Source of the DNA: JAUWCW01 sp030609125 [NCBI: Candidatus Rokuibacteriota bacterium]
Lineage (GTDB): Bacteria > JAUVQV01
Assembly: GCA_030609125.1 (NCBI GenBank)
Contig: JAUWCW010000127.1
Coordinates: forward strand, 1-6,208
DNA length: 6,208 nucleotides
Direction of reading: 5' to 3'
The number at the start of each line of letters is the position of its first letter. The stretch's first letter is position 1. Of the stretch, positions 1 through 6,192 are shown in pieces. The notes beneath the pieces are model-generated. The model did no database searches. It was not told the DNA's origin and worked only from the letters and a program-made list of their open reading frames with translations. A program made the translations under genes and the position numbers.

Positions 1-549
1 GAGATCCAGCCTCCCGGGAACCACTGGCGAAAGGGCTTCAGGGCGGCCAAACCGGTGGTGGACGCCCAGTGCGTCGTGAGCACCTGCTGCCTCAAGACCC
101 ATGGATACGGGGGAGTTTTCACGATGTCTCTCAAGCTCTCCGTGGGCGTCACCCACAAAGGGGACATGTCGGAGCTTCACGGATCCTTCAGCGACATGCG
201 AAAGATGATAGCCGAGATAAACGTCGCTTACAGCCCGGCTCTCATCGTGATGGACGGCATCGAGTGCTTCACCGACGGCGGACCAAGTCATGGCACGCAG
301 AAACACGGGGGTGTGATAGTGGCCGGCACCGATCGTATTGCCGTCGACGCCGTGGGCCTCGCCATACTCAAGGAACTCGGATGCAACCCGGCCATCATGC
401 ACACCCGGATCTTCCGGCAGGAGCAGATAGAGCGCGCGGTGGCACTTCACCTCGGTATCGCTAGCCCCGGGCAGATAGAGCTCGTGGCGGAAGACACCGG
501 TAGCCAAACTTACGCTGAGAAACTCCGCGGCATCCTGGGCGAGGGATAA
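1..549 (+). CDS. DUF362 domain-containing protein, 3' part only
   Basis: The frame is open from base 1 to TAA at 547-549 and gives 182 residues; the start lies upstream of the window. Two blocks match DUF362. The first, around residues 31-50, has LKTHGYGG followed by MSLKLSVGV, like the family's K-x-H...G-T...lKN-x-x-G. The second, around residues 82-118, has VMDGIECFTDGGPSHGT, then VIVAGTDRIAVDAVG, the usual 'DGI...GGP..G...A.D..AvDa' segment. DUF362 proteins are often Fe-S associated and some carry Tat signals, but no cysteine cluster or signal can be judged here because the N-terminal half is missing. The exact function of the family is not settled. Six of its 14 Ile codons are ATA, against 1 of 17 in the radical SAM gene at 3739-4866, so it may have a different history from the genes to its right. 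No convincing terminator follows it. Confidence 0.85.
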   Translation, partial: EIQPPGNHWRKGFRAAKPVVDAQCVVSTCCLKTHGYGGVFTMSLKLSVGVTHKGDMSELHGSFSDMRKMIAEINVAYSPALIVMDGIECFTDGGPSHGTQKHGGVIVAGTDRIAVDAVGLAILKELGCNPAIMHTRIFRQEQIERAVALHLGIASPGQIELVAEDTGSQTYAEKLRGILGEG

Positions 550-668
550 CGCCTTGGGTGCCAGAAACTGAATAAAAGACCCCTGGAGCACCTGAAGCTC
601 TCGGAGGAGTCTGAATCGTGGCCGTCGCCAGTCGCCCCCCGAATATCTTTCGCTAAGGGGTACATTCC

Positions 669-767
669 ATGGACCGCAGGCAGTTTCTGCGTGCCTGCCG
701 GGGAGACGAAGCCGACGGCCTGGGCCGCATCGCATGCAGGCACCCTCGGCAGGAGCTATACCAGTGA
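669..767 (+). pseudogene. Probable broken start of a Tat-signal protein gene
   Basis: An ATG at 669 is preceded at 8-nt spacing by AAGGGG (655-660), a good ribosome binding site, and 119 bp separate it from the DUF362 stop. The peptide opens MDRRQFLRACRG, a typical twin-arginine signal start (R-R-x-F-L). The normal hydrophobic stretch does not follow; the frame runs through charged residues and stops at TGA (765-767) after 32 residues. A different frame just downstream (about 734-830) reads QAPSAGAIPVNSAAAHVHE, which resembles the end of a signal region and the start of a mature protein. This suggests one or more frameshifts broke an exported protein gene. What the original protein was cannot be told. 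A chance short ORF is the alternative. Confidence 0.4.
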
Positions 768-847
768 ACTCCGCCGCCGCGCACGTGCATGAGATCGGGC
801 AGAAAAAAGAGCCCCAAGTGATCGTCGGACCGGCTCAAAACTCCCAG

Positions 848-868
848 GGGATGTCCCTAACGGGTCCC
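848..868. repeat. GGGA-TCCC palindromic motif
   Basis: GGGA at 848-851 and TCCC at 854-857 form a short inverted repeat with a TG centre. It is followed by GGGTCCC at 862-868, giving a small cluster of GGG/CCC dyads. No U-run follows, so it is not a standard intrinsic terminator. It may be a remnant of a dispersed repeat, but only one copy is visible here. Confidence 0.2.
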
Positions 869-945
869 TTGTTTGCCCGGTTTCACACTTCCTGCCGGAC
901 CTTCAAAAGATGCCTCCTGGCTGACCCAGCGCAACCTCTTGGGGC

Positions 946-1056
946 CTACTTATAATATAACTCTTTTTTCTGCATTTTCAATATTTTCACCTTCAGCGAC
1001 GCTGTTCTGAGACCTTCCAGTGCGGAGAGACGTCCAACCCTCTCAAACCCCCGCCC
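946..1056 (-). pseudogene. Unrecognised protein-like fragment (36 codons)
   Basis: Read on the minus strand from 1056, the frame gives 36 residues ending at TAG (948-946). They begin GRGFERVGRLSALEGL and end KILKMQKKELYYK, with a basic C-terminal part that looks like a real protein end. It lies in the same frame as the fragment at 1179-1060, separated only by TAG TAA. No ATG precedes it, although a GTG and an internal ATG exist. It may be read-through of a decayed gene or sequence of a small inserted element. The family is not recognised, and a chance reading remains possible because the segment is short. Confidence 0.25.
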
Positions 1057-1059
1057 TTA

Positions 1060-1179
1060 CTAATGCTTCTCTTTCTCCTTCGGCCCCAACTCAAAATCCT
1101 CAATTATTTTTTGTGCCATCGCCAAAGCCTCACGGCTTATTTCTGCATTAGGACCGTCACCGTCCTCACCGAGGGCGGC
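1060..1179 (-). pseudogene. Unrecognised gene remnant, C-terminal-like fragment
   Basis: The minus strand is open from just after TAG at 1182-1180 to TAG at 1062-1060, giving 39 residues. They include NAEISREALAMAQKIIEDF and a charged end PKEKEKH. The balanced composition, amphipathic helix-like pattern and charged tail look like the true C-terminus of a protein. The only ATG would leave 19 residues, and there is no clear ribosome binding site for a whole gene. It lies 47 bp downstream of the membrane protein gene on the same strand but in more A/T-rich sequence, so it was probably not an operon partner. The protein family is not recognised. Confidence 0.3.
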
Positions 1180-1181
1180 CT

Positions 1182-1209
1182 AAAGAAGTGATTTCCGGGG
1201 CCAGCCCGG
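1182..1209 (-). terminator. Weak candidate terminator of the membrane protein gene
   Basis: Just past the stop at 1227 on the minus strand there is a five-base-pair GC hairpin, CCGGG-CTGGC-CCCGG (1209-1195), followed by AAATCACTTCTTT. The stem is short and the T-tract is interrupted and displaced, so this is at best a weak intrinsic terminator. It is listed because it is the only hairpin in the right place. Confidence 0.2.
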
Positions 1210-1226
1210 GGGATGGCTATGAACCG

Positions 1227-3551
1227 TCAGTGCCCTGTCCTCGTCGGAACAGATCCCGCGGCGACCAGCACCAGGCTGGCCAGCTTCAGGGCGGCTATGG
1301 TCATACAGGTCTCGAGCAGACCGAGAACGGGAAAGAGTACTACTCCCGCAATGCCGCCCAGCCACCCCCCGATGAGGTCCGCCCCGTAGAGCAGGCCAGC
1401 GGCGGCGCCGACGTCGGAGGAGGTCTTCAGGTGCATCTTGCCGGCGAGAGGAAACTGGGAGCCGATGAGCAGGCCGGAGAGGAAGGAGAGTGCCAGGAAC
1501 ATGACGCGGATCCCGGGGATCAGCCCGGGCCGCTCCAGGAGGGGCCTCAAGCCGAAGAAGATAGCCGGGAGCAAGAGGGCAAACGCGATCAGCGCCACCT
1601 CGATCGTCATGAACCAGGCCGCGTCCCTCCTGATGCGATCCATGAGGCGCGTCATGGCAAAGCTTCCCGCAGCCGTTCCCGCCATGAAGGCCGTCACCAG
1701 CAGCCCGATCCAGTAGAAGACGACCCCGTAGAGGGCCTGGAAGGTGAACATCAGGACCAGGTCGAAGATCATCCCGGCGAAGCCGGTGGACACGATGGCG
1801 AAGGGGATGCCTATTCGGATGGGGTCTTTCAGCCTTCTCGTCAAAAGGAGGAGCGGCGCCACGGCGACGGCCATGGCACCGATGAGGAGGGCCAGACTCA
1901 CGTCCCCGGACCGGGCGAGGAGCCGCTGCAGGCGGGGGGCGAACTTGGCGTTCCAGTGGGAGAGGCTGAAGTAGACGGCGAGGGGCCGAAAGTCCTCGTT
2001 CCGGCTCTCCGTGGCGCCGGCCATCGAGTCGGAAAACCAGTCGGACCACCGGGGATCGAGCCGGTACCTGATGTGGAAGGGGTTGAGGAAGTTCGTCTCC
2101 AGGCCCGCCTCTTCGAACCGCTCCTCAACGCAGCCGGCGTCGCAGGAAGCCAGCTCCGCCGCCGGCGACGCCAGGAGGATGTTGTAACCGTCTCCCGGTA
2201 TCACCCGCAGGTTGGGAAAGACGTCGCGGAGGGTGTTGATGATACAGGCGTTGAGATCCCGCACCTCCGGGCCCAGGTACGTGAGGGACCCCGGCAGGGT
2301 GAAGGCCGCAATCCCCCCGTCCTCGAGCCTCGCCGCAACGAGTGAGAAAAACTCCCTGGTGAAGAAGCGGTTGATCTGCAGGTCCATCGGATTCGACAGA
2401 CCGACGAGAACCACATCGTAGCGCCGCTCGGTCTCCTTGAGAAAGAGCCTCCCGTCCCTGAAGTGGACCCGCACCCTCGGGTCGCCCAGCTCCGCCTCCG
2501 TCAGCTCGGTGGGGAATTTCTCCACGAGTCTCAGGACGAGCGGGTCGAGCTCGGCGTAGTCGATCCGCTCCACCGGGTGCTTCAGAAGCTCCCGCAGGAC
2601 ACCGCCGGCGCCGCCGCTGACGACGAGAATGTTCACGGGCCGGGGATGGTACAGGAGAGGCAGGTGGGCGAACTCCTCGACGAAGATCACGTCCGGCGTC
2701 GGCGCCGTGATGGCGGGGATGCCGTTGGAGAAGAAAGTGTACTCCCCTTCCCTCTCGATGACCGCCGTGTTGCCGTAGACCGAATTCTGGTAGTGGACCA
2801 CCTCCTGGCCCGGCCACTGCTTGTCGATCGACAGCCGGTGCAGCCGCCCCGAGAGAGGCCCGAAAAGAGCGATGGCTGTGGCAGCCAGCAGCAGGACCGA
2901 GAGGCCCAGGACGGCGCGCTCCGGCAGGTGGCCGGCGGCCATCACCGGCCGGTTCCGGAGCAGCAGGACGCAGCAGAAAATGTTGGCCATGGAAACAGCC
3001 AGGGAAGCCTCGAAGGAACTCAGGTGCGTGATCAGCAGGTAGGTGAAGATGATGCCCCCGGCGACGGTGCCGATGGTTTCGAGGACATAGACCCGCCCGA
3101 TCCCCGCCGCGCCGCGCCCGGAAAGGGCGGACTGTATCCGGCAGGCGAAGGTGAAGAGGGCGCCGTGGGTCAGGCTCACCGGCAGGAGGATGAGAAAGGA
3201 GGCGAGAAAGATCTGGTGCAGGCCCATCCCCTGGCCGGGGACGGCGCCCGCCAGGGTCTTCCACGTTCGCGCCAGGTAGAGCGCCGGTGGGAGGGCGAGG
3301 GAAAAGAGGAGGGTGACGGCGACAAAGAGGACCACCTTCCTCTTCGCCCTCTCGATGGTTCTGCCGAGGAGGTAGGATCCGGCGGCCTCGAGGACAAGCC
3401 AGTTGGCCAGGATGATGCCGATCGACAGCTCATTGCTCAGGAAGGTGATCAGCAGTTCGCGCAGGATGAGGAGCTGGGCGATGATGCCGCTCGCCCCCAT
3501 GACCAGGACGGCACCGGAAAAGATCACGTCGCGATCCCTTTCTCTCCGCAT
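1227..3551 (-). CDS. Membrane protein with spermidine-synthase-like domain, probably not a polyamine synthase
   Basis: This 774-residue protein has three parts. Residues 8-235 carry about seven hydrophobic segments. Residues 240-500 form a Rossmann domain of the spermidine synthase type, with SGGAGGVLRE (312-321) for the nucleotide loop, AELDP (333-337) with the ribose-binding acid, and RDGR (365-368). Residues 550-765 carry about six or seven more helices. The catalytic DxxDP motif of spermidine synthases is replaced by GLSNP (384-388), and the GGGDGG loop has Ala for Asp at 315, so transfer of an aminopropyl group to putrescine is unlikely. It may bind SAM or a related nucleotide, with an unknown substrate. 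The two membrane blocks look duplicated: SGIIAQLLILREL (21-33) resembles AGMIFDLVLMF (592-602), and both blocks continue into G-S-[YF]-x-[LM]...[RD]R. The ATG at 3551 is preceded by GGAGG at a short spacing. It is divergent from the radical SAM gene at 3739, with a shared intergenic control region. Databases would probably label it 'spermidine synthase' or 'fused MFS/spermidine synthase'. Confidence 0.88.
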   Translation of the reverse strand: MRRERDRDVIFSGAVLVMGASGIIAQLLILRELLITFLSNELSIGIILANWLVLEAAGSYLLGRTIERAKRKVVLFVAVTLLFSLALPPALYLARTWKTLAGAVPGQGMGLHQIFLASFLILLPVSLTHGALFTFACRIQSALSGRGAAGIGRVYVLETIGTVAGGIIFTYLLITHLSSFEASLAVSMANIFCCVLLLRNRPVMAAGHLPERAVLGLSVLLLAATAIALFGPLSGRLHRLSIDKQWPGQEVVHYQNSVYGNTAVIEREGEYTFFSNGIPAITAPTPDVIFVEEFAHLPLLYHPRPVNILVVSGGAGGVLRELLKHPVERIDYAELDPLVLRLVEKFPTELTEAELGDPRVRVHFRDGRLFLKETERRYDVVLVGLSNPMDLQINRFFTREFFSLVAARLEDGGIAAFTLPGSLTYLGPEVRDLNACIINTLRDVFPNLRVIPGDGYNILLASPAAELASCDAGCVEERFEEAGLETNFLNPFHIRYRLDPRWSDWFSDSMAGATESRNEDFRPLAVYFSLSHWNAKFAPRLQRLLARSGDVSLALLIGAMAVAVAPLLLLTRRLKDPIRIGIPFAIVSTGFAGMIFDLVLMFTFQALYGVVFYWIGLLVTAFMAGTAAGSFAMTRLMDRIRRDAAWFMTIEVALIAFALLLPAIFFGLRPLLERPGLIPGIRVMFLALSFLSGLLIGSQFPLAGKMHLKTSSDVGAAAGLLYGADLIGGWLGGIAGVVLFPVLGLLETCMTIAALKLASLVLVAAGSVPTRTGH

Positions 3552-3615
3552 GGCCCTCCACCAGATATCTCCCCCGGCTTTGAATCGCCTTGTGGTTCCC
3601 CCGGGAGGCTATTAG

Positions 3616-3621
3616 ATTGTA
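3616..3621 (-). promoter_or_regulatory. Possible -10 box for the membrane protein gene
   Basis: On the minus strand TACAAT lies 65 bp upstream of the ATG at 3551 and matches the sigma-70 -10 consensus at five of six positions. The hexamer 17 bp further upstream (CTGCTC) is a poor -35 box, so activator help or another start point would be needed. It sits only 11 bp from the inverted repeat at 3633-3662, which could serve as its operator. Confidence 0.2.
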
Positions 3622-3632
3622 CTTGAAACCGT

Positions 3633-3662
3633 CTCCGGGAGCAGGACCTCCCCCTCCCGGAG
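3633..3662. promoter_or_regulatory. Perfect 9-bp inverted repeat in the divergent intergenic region
   Basis: CTCCGGGAG (3633-3641) and CTCCCGGAG (3654-3662) are exact reverse complements separated by 12 bp. The repeat lies between the divergent genes starting at 3551 (-) and 3676 or 3739 (+), upstream of both. It could be an operator for a dimeric regulator acting on both genes, or a hairpin in the leader of the plus-strand transcript close to its ribosome binding site. A related CCGGGAGG at 3601-3608 can pair with CCTCCCGG at 3653-3660, giving an alternative stem. There is no T-run on either side, so it is not a terminator. Confidence 0.35.
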
Positions 3663-3738
3663 CGGCAGGGAGTCGATGAGCGAGCCAATTTCAGAGAGAC
3701 GGGCGCTGCGGCCGTCCCGGGGAACCGCTGGGTTTCTG

Positions 3739-4866
3739 ATGAACCGGCGGACCTTCCTCGGTATCTGCGGCACCGGGCTCTGCCTGATCACCGGCGCCCC
3801 CCTCTGCGCCCCCGGGAAATCCTCCGCTGCCCCGATCTCCATAAAAGGGCTGATCAGGACGAAGCTCTCCCCCTGGTACACCCCCCTGGAAGCCGGCGCG
3901 GTCCGGTGCGGCCTCTGCCCCCGGGAATGTGTCGTCGACGACGGAGAGCGCGGTTTCTGCCGGGTCCGGGAGAACCGCGGCGGGAAGTACTACAGCCTCG
4001 TCTACGGCAACCCCTGCGCCGTCCACCTCGATCCGATCGAGAAGAAGCCCTTCTTCCACGTCCTGCCCTCGACCTGGTCCTTCTCCGTCGCCACCGCGGG
4101 GTGCAACCTCACCTGCATGTTCTGCCAGAACTGGGAGATCTCCCAGGCCGCCCCCGAGGAGGTCTTCAGCTACGACTTCTCCCCCGAGCGGACCGTCGAG
4201 GAGGCCGTCAGGAGCGGCGCACGCTCCATCGCCTACACCTACGTCGAGCCGGTCATCTTCTGGGAGTATATGATCGACACCTGCCGGCTGGCGAAAAAAG
4301 CCGGCCTGCTGAACGTCTGCCACACCAACGCCTTCGTCAATCCCGAGCCGCTGCGGGAGCTGTGCACCGTGCTGGACGCCGCCAATTGCGACCTGAAGGG
4401 ATTCACCGAGGAATACTACCGGGAGATGTGCGGCGGCGCGCTCCAGCCGGTCCTGGAGACTCTGAAAACGCTCAAGCGCAGCGGCGTGCACCTCGAGATC
4501 ACCAACCTCGTCATTCCCACCAGGAACGACGACCTTTCCCTGGTCGAGAAGATGTGCCGCTGGATCCGCAGGGAGCTCGGCGAGGAGACGCCGGTGCACT
4601 TCTCGCGCTTCTACCCCCTCTACAAGCTCCAGGGCCTGCCGCCTACGCCGGTGGCCACGCTGGAGAAAGCCCGCGCCGCGGCCCTCTCCGCCGGCCTGCG
4701 CTACGTCTACATCGGCAACCTCCCAGGCCACGAGGGGCAGCACACCTACTGCCCCCGCTGCGCCAGGACGATCATCCGCCGGACGGGCTTCATGGTGGGG
4801 GAGAGTCACCTCGACAAGGGCAGCTGCGCCTTCTGCGGGCAGCCGGTTCCGGGGATCTGGGCATAG
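3739..4866 (+). CDS. Tat-signal radical SAM enzyme, AmmeMemoRadiSam type
   Basis: The 375-residue product starts MNRRTFLGICGTG, a twin-arginine signal with hydrophobic core and likely cleavage near SSA-AP (about residue 30). A first cysteine group CGLCPRECVV...GFC (C57, C60, C64, C74) is followed by the radical SAM motif CNLTCMFC (C122, C126, C129), which binds the 4Fe-4S cluster that cleaves SAM. The C-terminal CPRC (338-341) and CAFC (363-366) pair, ending in PGIW, resembles the zinc-ribbon-like tail of the AmmeMemoRadiSam radical SAM family, normally found with AMMECR1 and Memo-like proteins. Neither partner is in this window. The substrate is unknown. The start is uncertain: an in-frame ATG at 3676 has GGGAG only 3 nt upstream and would add 21 residues before the Tat motif, while 3739 gives the normal short Tat n-region but has no clear ribosome binding site. 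The gene is divergent from the membrane protein gene and convergent with the second radical SAM gene, 38 bp apart. Confidence 0.88.
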   Translation: MNRRTFLGICGTGLCLITGAPLCAPGKSSAAPISIKGLIRTKLSPWYTPLEAGAVRCGLCPRECVVDDGERGFCRVRENRGGKYYSLVYGNPCAVHLDPIEKKPFFHVLPSTWSFSVATAGCNLTCMFCQNWEISQAAPEEVFSYDFSPERTVEEAVRSGARSIAYTYVEPVIFWEYMIDTCRLAKKAGLLNVCHTNAFVNPEPLRELCTVLDAANCDLKGFTEEYYREMCGGALQPVLETLKTLKRSGVHLEITNLVIPTRNDDLSLVEKMCRWIRRELGEETPVHFSRFYPLYKLQGLPPTPVATLEKARAAALSAGLRYVYIGNLPGHEGQHTYCPRCARTIIRRTGFMVGESHLDKGSCAFCGQPVPGIWA

Positions 4867-4904
4867 CCGGGAGTTCATGAATAATCCGGGCTAGACCGGG
4901 CGCC

Positions 4905-5951
4905 TCAGCGGCGGCGAAAGCGCTCTCTTGTCACGAGGGAGCGGGCATCGAGGTTGGTAAGCCCGGCCTCCTCGGCCCAGTCCATCGCCTCCAGGAACTC
5001 CTCCCTGGTGATGCCGCGGGCTATCAGGGGGTACTCGTAGGCCCTGTACTCCACGCGGTACTGGGCCATGATGTTCACATACGTCGAAGGAGGCAGCTCC
5101 TGCGCCACCCATCGGACGAAATCCTTCGTGCCCGCTATCCTGTTCGGCATTACCAGGTGCCGGATCATCAGGCCGCGCAGGGCGATTTCGTGCCGGTCCA
5201 TCGCCAGCTCGCCTACCTGGCGGTTCATCTCGATGACGGCCTTCGTCGTCACCTCCGGGTAGTCGGAGGCCCCGGCGGAGTAGGCGGCCGCCTGCTCGGA
5301 ATCCATGTACTTCACGTCCGGCAGGTAGATGTCTACAATCCCGTCGAGGAGGCGCAGGATCTCCAGGCGCTCGTAGCCGCTGGTGTTGTAGACGAGGGGG
5401 ATGCGAAGGCCCTTCTTCAGGGCGATCCTGACGGCACCGAGGATGTTGGGCATCACGTGGGTGGGAGTGACGAGATTGATGTTGTGGCAGCCTTTCTCCT
5501 GAAGCTTCAGCATCATCGCGGCCACGTCGGCGTCGGTGATCTCGCTCCCCTTACCCTTGTGGGCAATCGGCCAGTTCTGGCAGAAAACGCAGCGCAGGCT
5601 GCAGTTGGAGAAAAAGATCGTACCCGAGCCCTTCCGGCCCACCAGCGGAACCTCCTCACCGAAATGGGGGTGGGCGCTGTAGACGACGGGGCGCACTGGG
5701 GCCCGGCAGAAGCCCCGCTCCCCCCCGGCGCGGTTCACCCCGCAGCTGCGGGGACAGAGTTCGCACTCCTCGAAGATGGCGTAAGCCTGCTCGATGCGTC
5801 CGGCAAGTTCCCCCTTCTCCTCCAGTTTCAGATAGGCGGGCTTCCAGGGTTTACTGGCGGCCAGCGCCTTCCCGGCGGGAGGACAGGGGAGCACGAGCAG
5901 ACCGCTCAGGCAGAGCAGATCCCTGATAAAATCCCGGCGGGTTATCTTCAT
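4905..5951 (-). CDS. Tat-signal radical SAM protein, PflA/COG1313-like
   Basis: The 348-residue product begins MKITRRDFIRDLLCLSG, a twin-arginine signal, with a likely AxA cleavage near KALA-AS (about residue 31). The Cys in LVLPC is not a good lipobox because Pro precedes it. The cysteine group CELCPRSC...GFC (C63, C66, C70, C82) is followed by CSLRCVFCQNW (C117, C121, C124), the radical SAM CxxxCxxC motif. The later blocks YNTSGYE (188-194), LPDVKY (210-215), HLVMPN (265-270) and VNIMAQY (292-298) are typical of the COG1313 PflA-like radical SAM family. These are called activating-enzyme homologues, but few have a known substrate; no glycyl-radical enzyme is present here. ATG at 5951 was chosen because a GAGGG (5964-5960) precedes it at 8 nt and the Tat motif follows. 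A longer in-frame reading to 6200 gives a peptide without family features and crosses the repeat. It shares the FCQNW and ERGFCR segments with the convergent gene, so the two are distant relatives. Confidence 0.9.
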   Translation of the reverse strand: MKITRRDFIRDLLCLSGLLVLPCPPAGKALAASKPWKPAYLKLEEKGELAGRIEQAYAIFEECELCPRSCGVNRAGGERGFCRAPVRPVVYSAHPHFGEEVPLVGRKGSGTIFFSNCSLRCVFCQNWPIAHKGKGSEITDADVAAMMLKLQEKGCHNINLVTPTHVMPNILGAVRIALKKGLRIPLVYNTSGYERLEILRLLDGIVDIYLPDVKYMDSEQAAAYSAGASDYPEVTTKAVIEMNRQVGELAMDRHEIALRGLMIRHLVMPNRIAGTKDFVRWVAQELPPSTYVNIMAQYRVEYRAYEYPLIARGITREEFLEAMDWAEEAGLTNLDARSLVTRERFRRR

Positions 5952-6021
5952 CTCGCCATCCCTCTGTCCGGGAGAAGGACTCCTGCGCTGGAGAAAACAG
6001 TGGAGCCAGCAGGACCTACTG

Positions 6022-6052
6022 ATAATTAGGGTCCGAGGAAAGAGACTGTCAA
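6022..6052 (-). promoter_or_regulatory. Candidate promoter of the PflA-like radical SAM gene
   Basis: On the minus strand a perfect TTGACA (6052-6047) is followed after 19 bp by AATTAT (6027-6022), or after 18 bp by TAATTA. The -35 box is ideal, but the -10 box matches the consensus at only four of six positions and the spacing is slightly long. It would start transcription about 60-65 nt upstream of the ATG at 5951. This fits the choice of that start rather than one further upstream. Confidence 0.4.
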
Positions 6053-6143
6053 GAGCATAGATGACAACGCATCTCCTCGAACTCGACACAGTCCACGAAA
6101 GAGGGTGCGTAGACTTCGCCTTTCGGTAGACCGCGATAAACCA

Positions 6144-6163
6144 CCCCGCCGCAAGCAGCGGGG
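6144..6163. repeat. REP-like palindrome, copy 1
   Basis: CCCCGC (6144-6149) and GCGGGG (6158-6163) form a perfect six-base-pair stem round the GC-rich core CGCAAGCA. The full palindrome would be CCCCGCCGCAAGCGGCGGGG; here one base differs (A for G at 6157). It shares GCCGCAAGC with the second copy 46 bp to the right. Palindromes of this kind are usually dispersed extragenic repeats. TATTT follows on the plus strand, so a terminator for something read rightward is a weaker alternative. Confidence 0.5.
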
Positions 6164-6192
6164 TATTTGGTCGAGTTTGTTTTCCGTTGACA

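Larger units (their letters stand above)
550..1226. other. Long gene-poor region with decayed gene fragments
   Basis: This 677-bp stretch holds no intact gene that I can support. Its left part (550-940) is GC-rich like the neighbours and contains the apparent broken start of a Tat-signal gene (669-767) and a GGGA/TCCC palindromic motif (848-868). Its middle and right part (about 946-1180) is clearly richer in A/T, with runs such as TATAATATAA at 951-960 and T6 at 963-968. Its minus strand keeps two protein-like segments in one frame separated by TAG and TAA. The mixture suggests a site of gene decay or insertion rather than a simple regulatory spacer. No tRNA-like or rRNA-like sequence was seen. 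Confidence 0.6.

Noticed and set aside
951-956. TATAAT on the plus strand as a promoter -10 box
   Set aside because: No acceptable -35 box lies 15-19 bp upstream and no plus-strand gene follows.
1188-2345. Long plus-strand open frames opposite the membrane protein gene (also 2463-3626)
   Set aside because: Rich in Gly, Glu, Arg and Pro with no domain; they are antisense shadows of a GC-rich gene whose minus-strand reading has clear motifs.
3691-4878. Long minus-strand open frame opposite the AmmeMemoRadiSam-type gene
   Set aside because: Antisense to a gene with a full set of radical SAM motifs; composition is low-complexity Gly/Ala/Val/Asp and no family is seen.
4865-4892. Bidirectional terminator between the convergent genes
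   Set aside because: Only a bulged stem (AGCC/GG with CCGGGCT) and an 8-bp palindrome TTCATGAA (4874-4881) are present, without a T-run on either strand.
6055-6182. Minus-strand frame reading GVVYRGLPKGEVYAPSF near the right edge
   Set aside because: It looks somewhat protein-like and ends at a TGA, but has no start codon, overlaps the palindrome and matches no family I know; probably chance.
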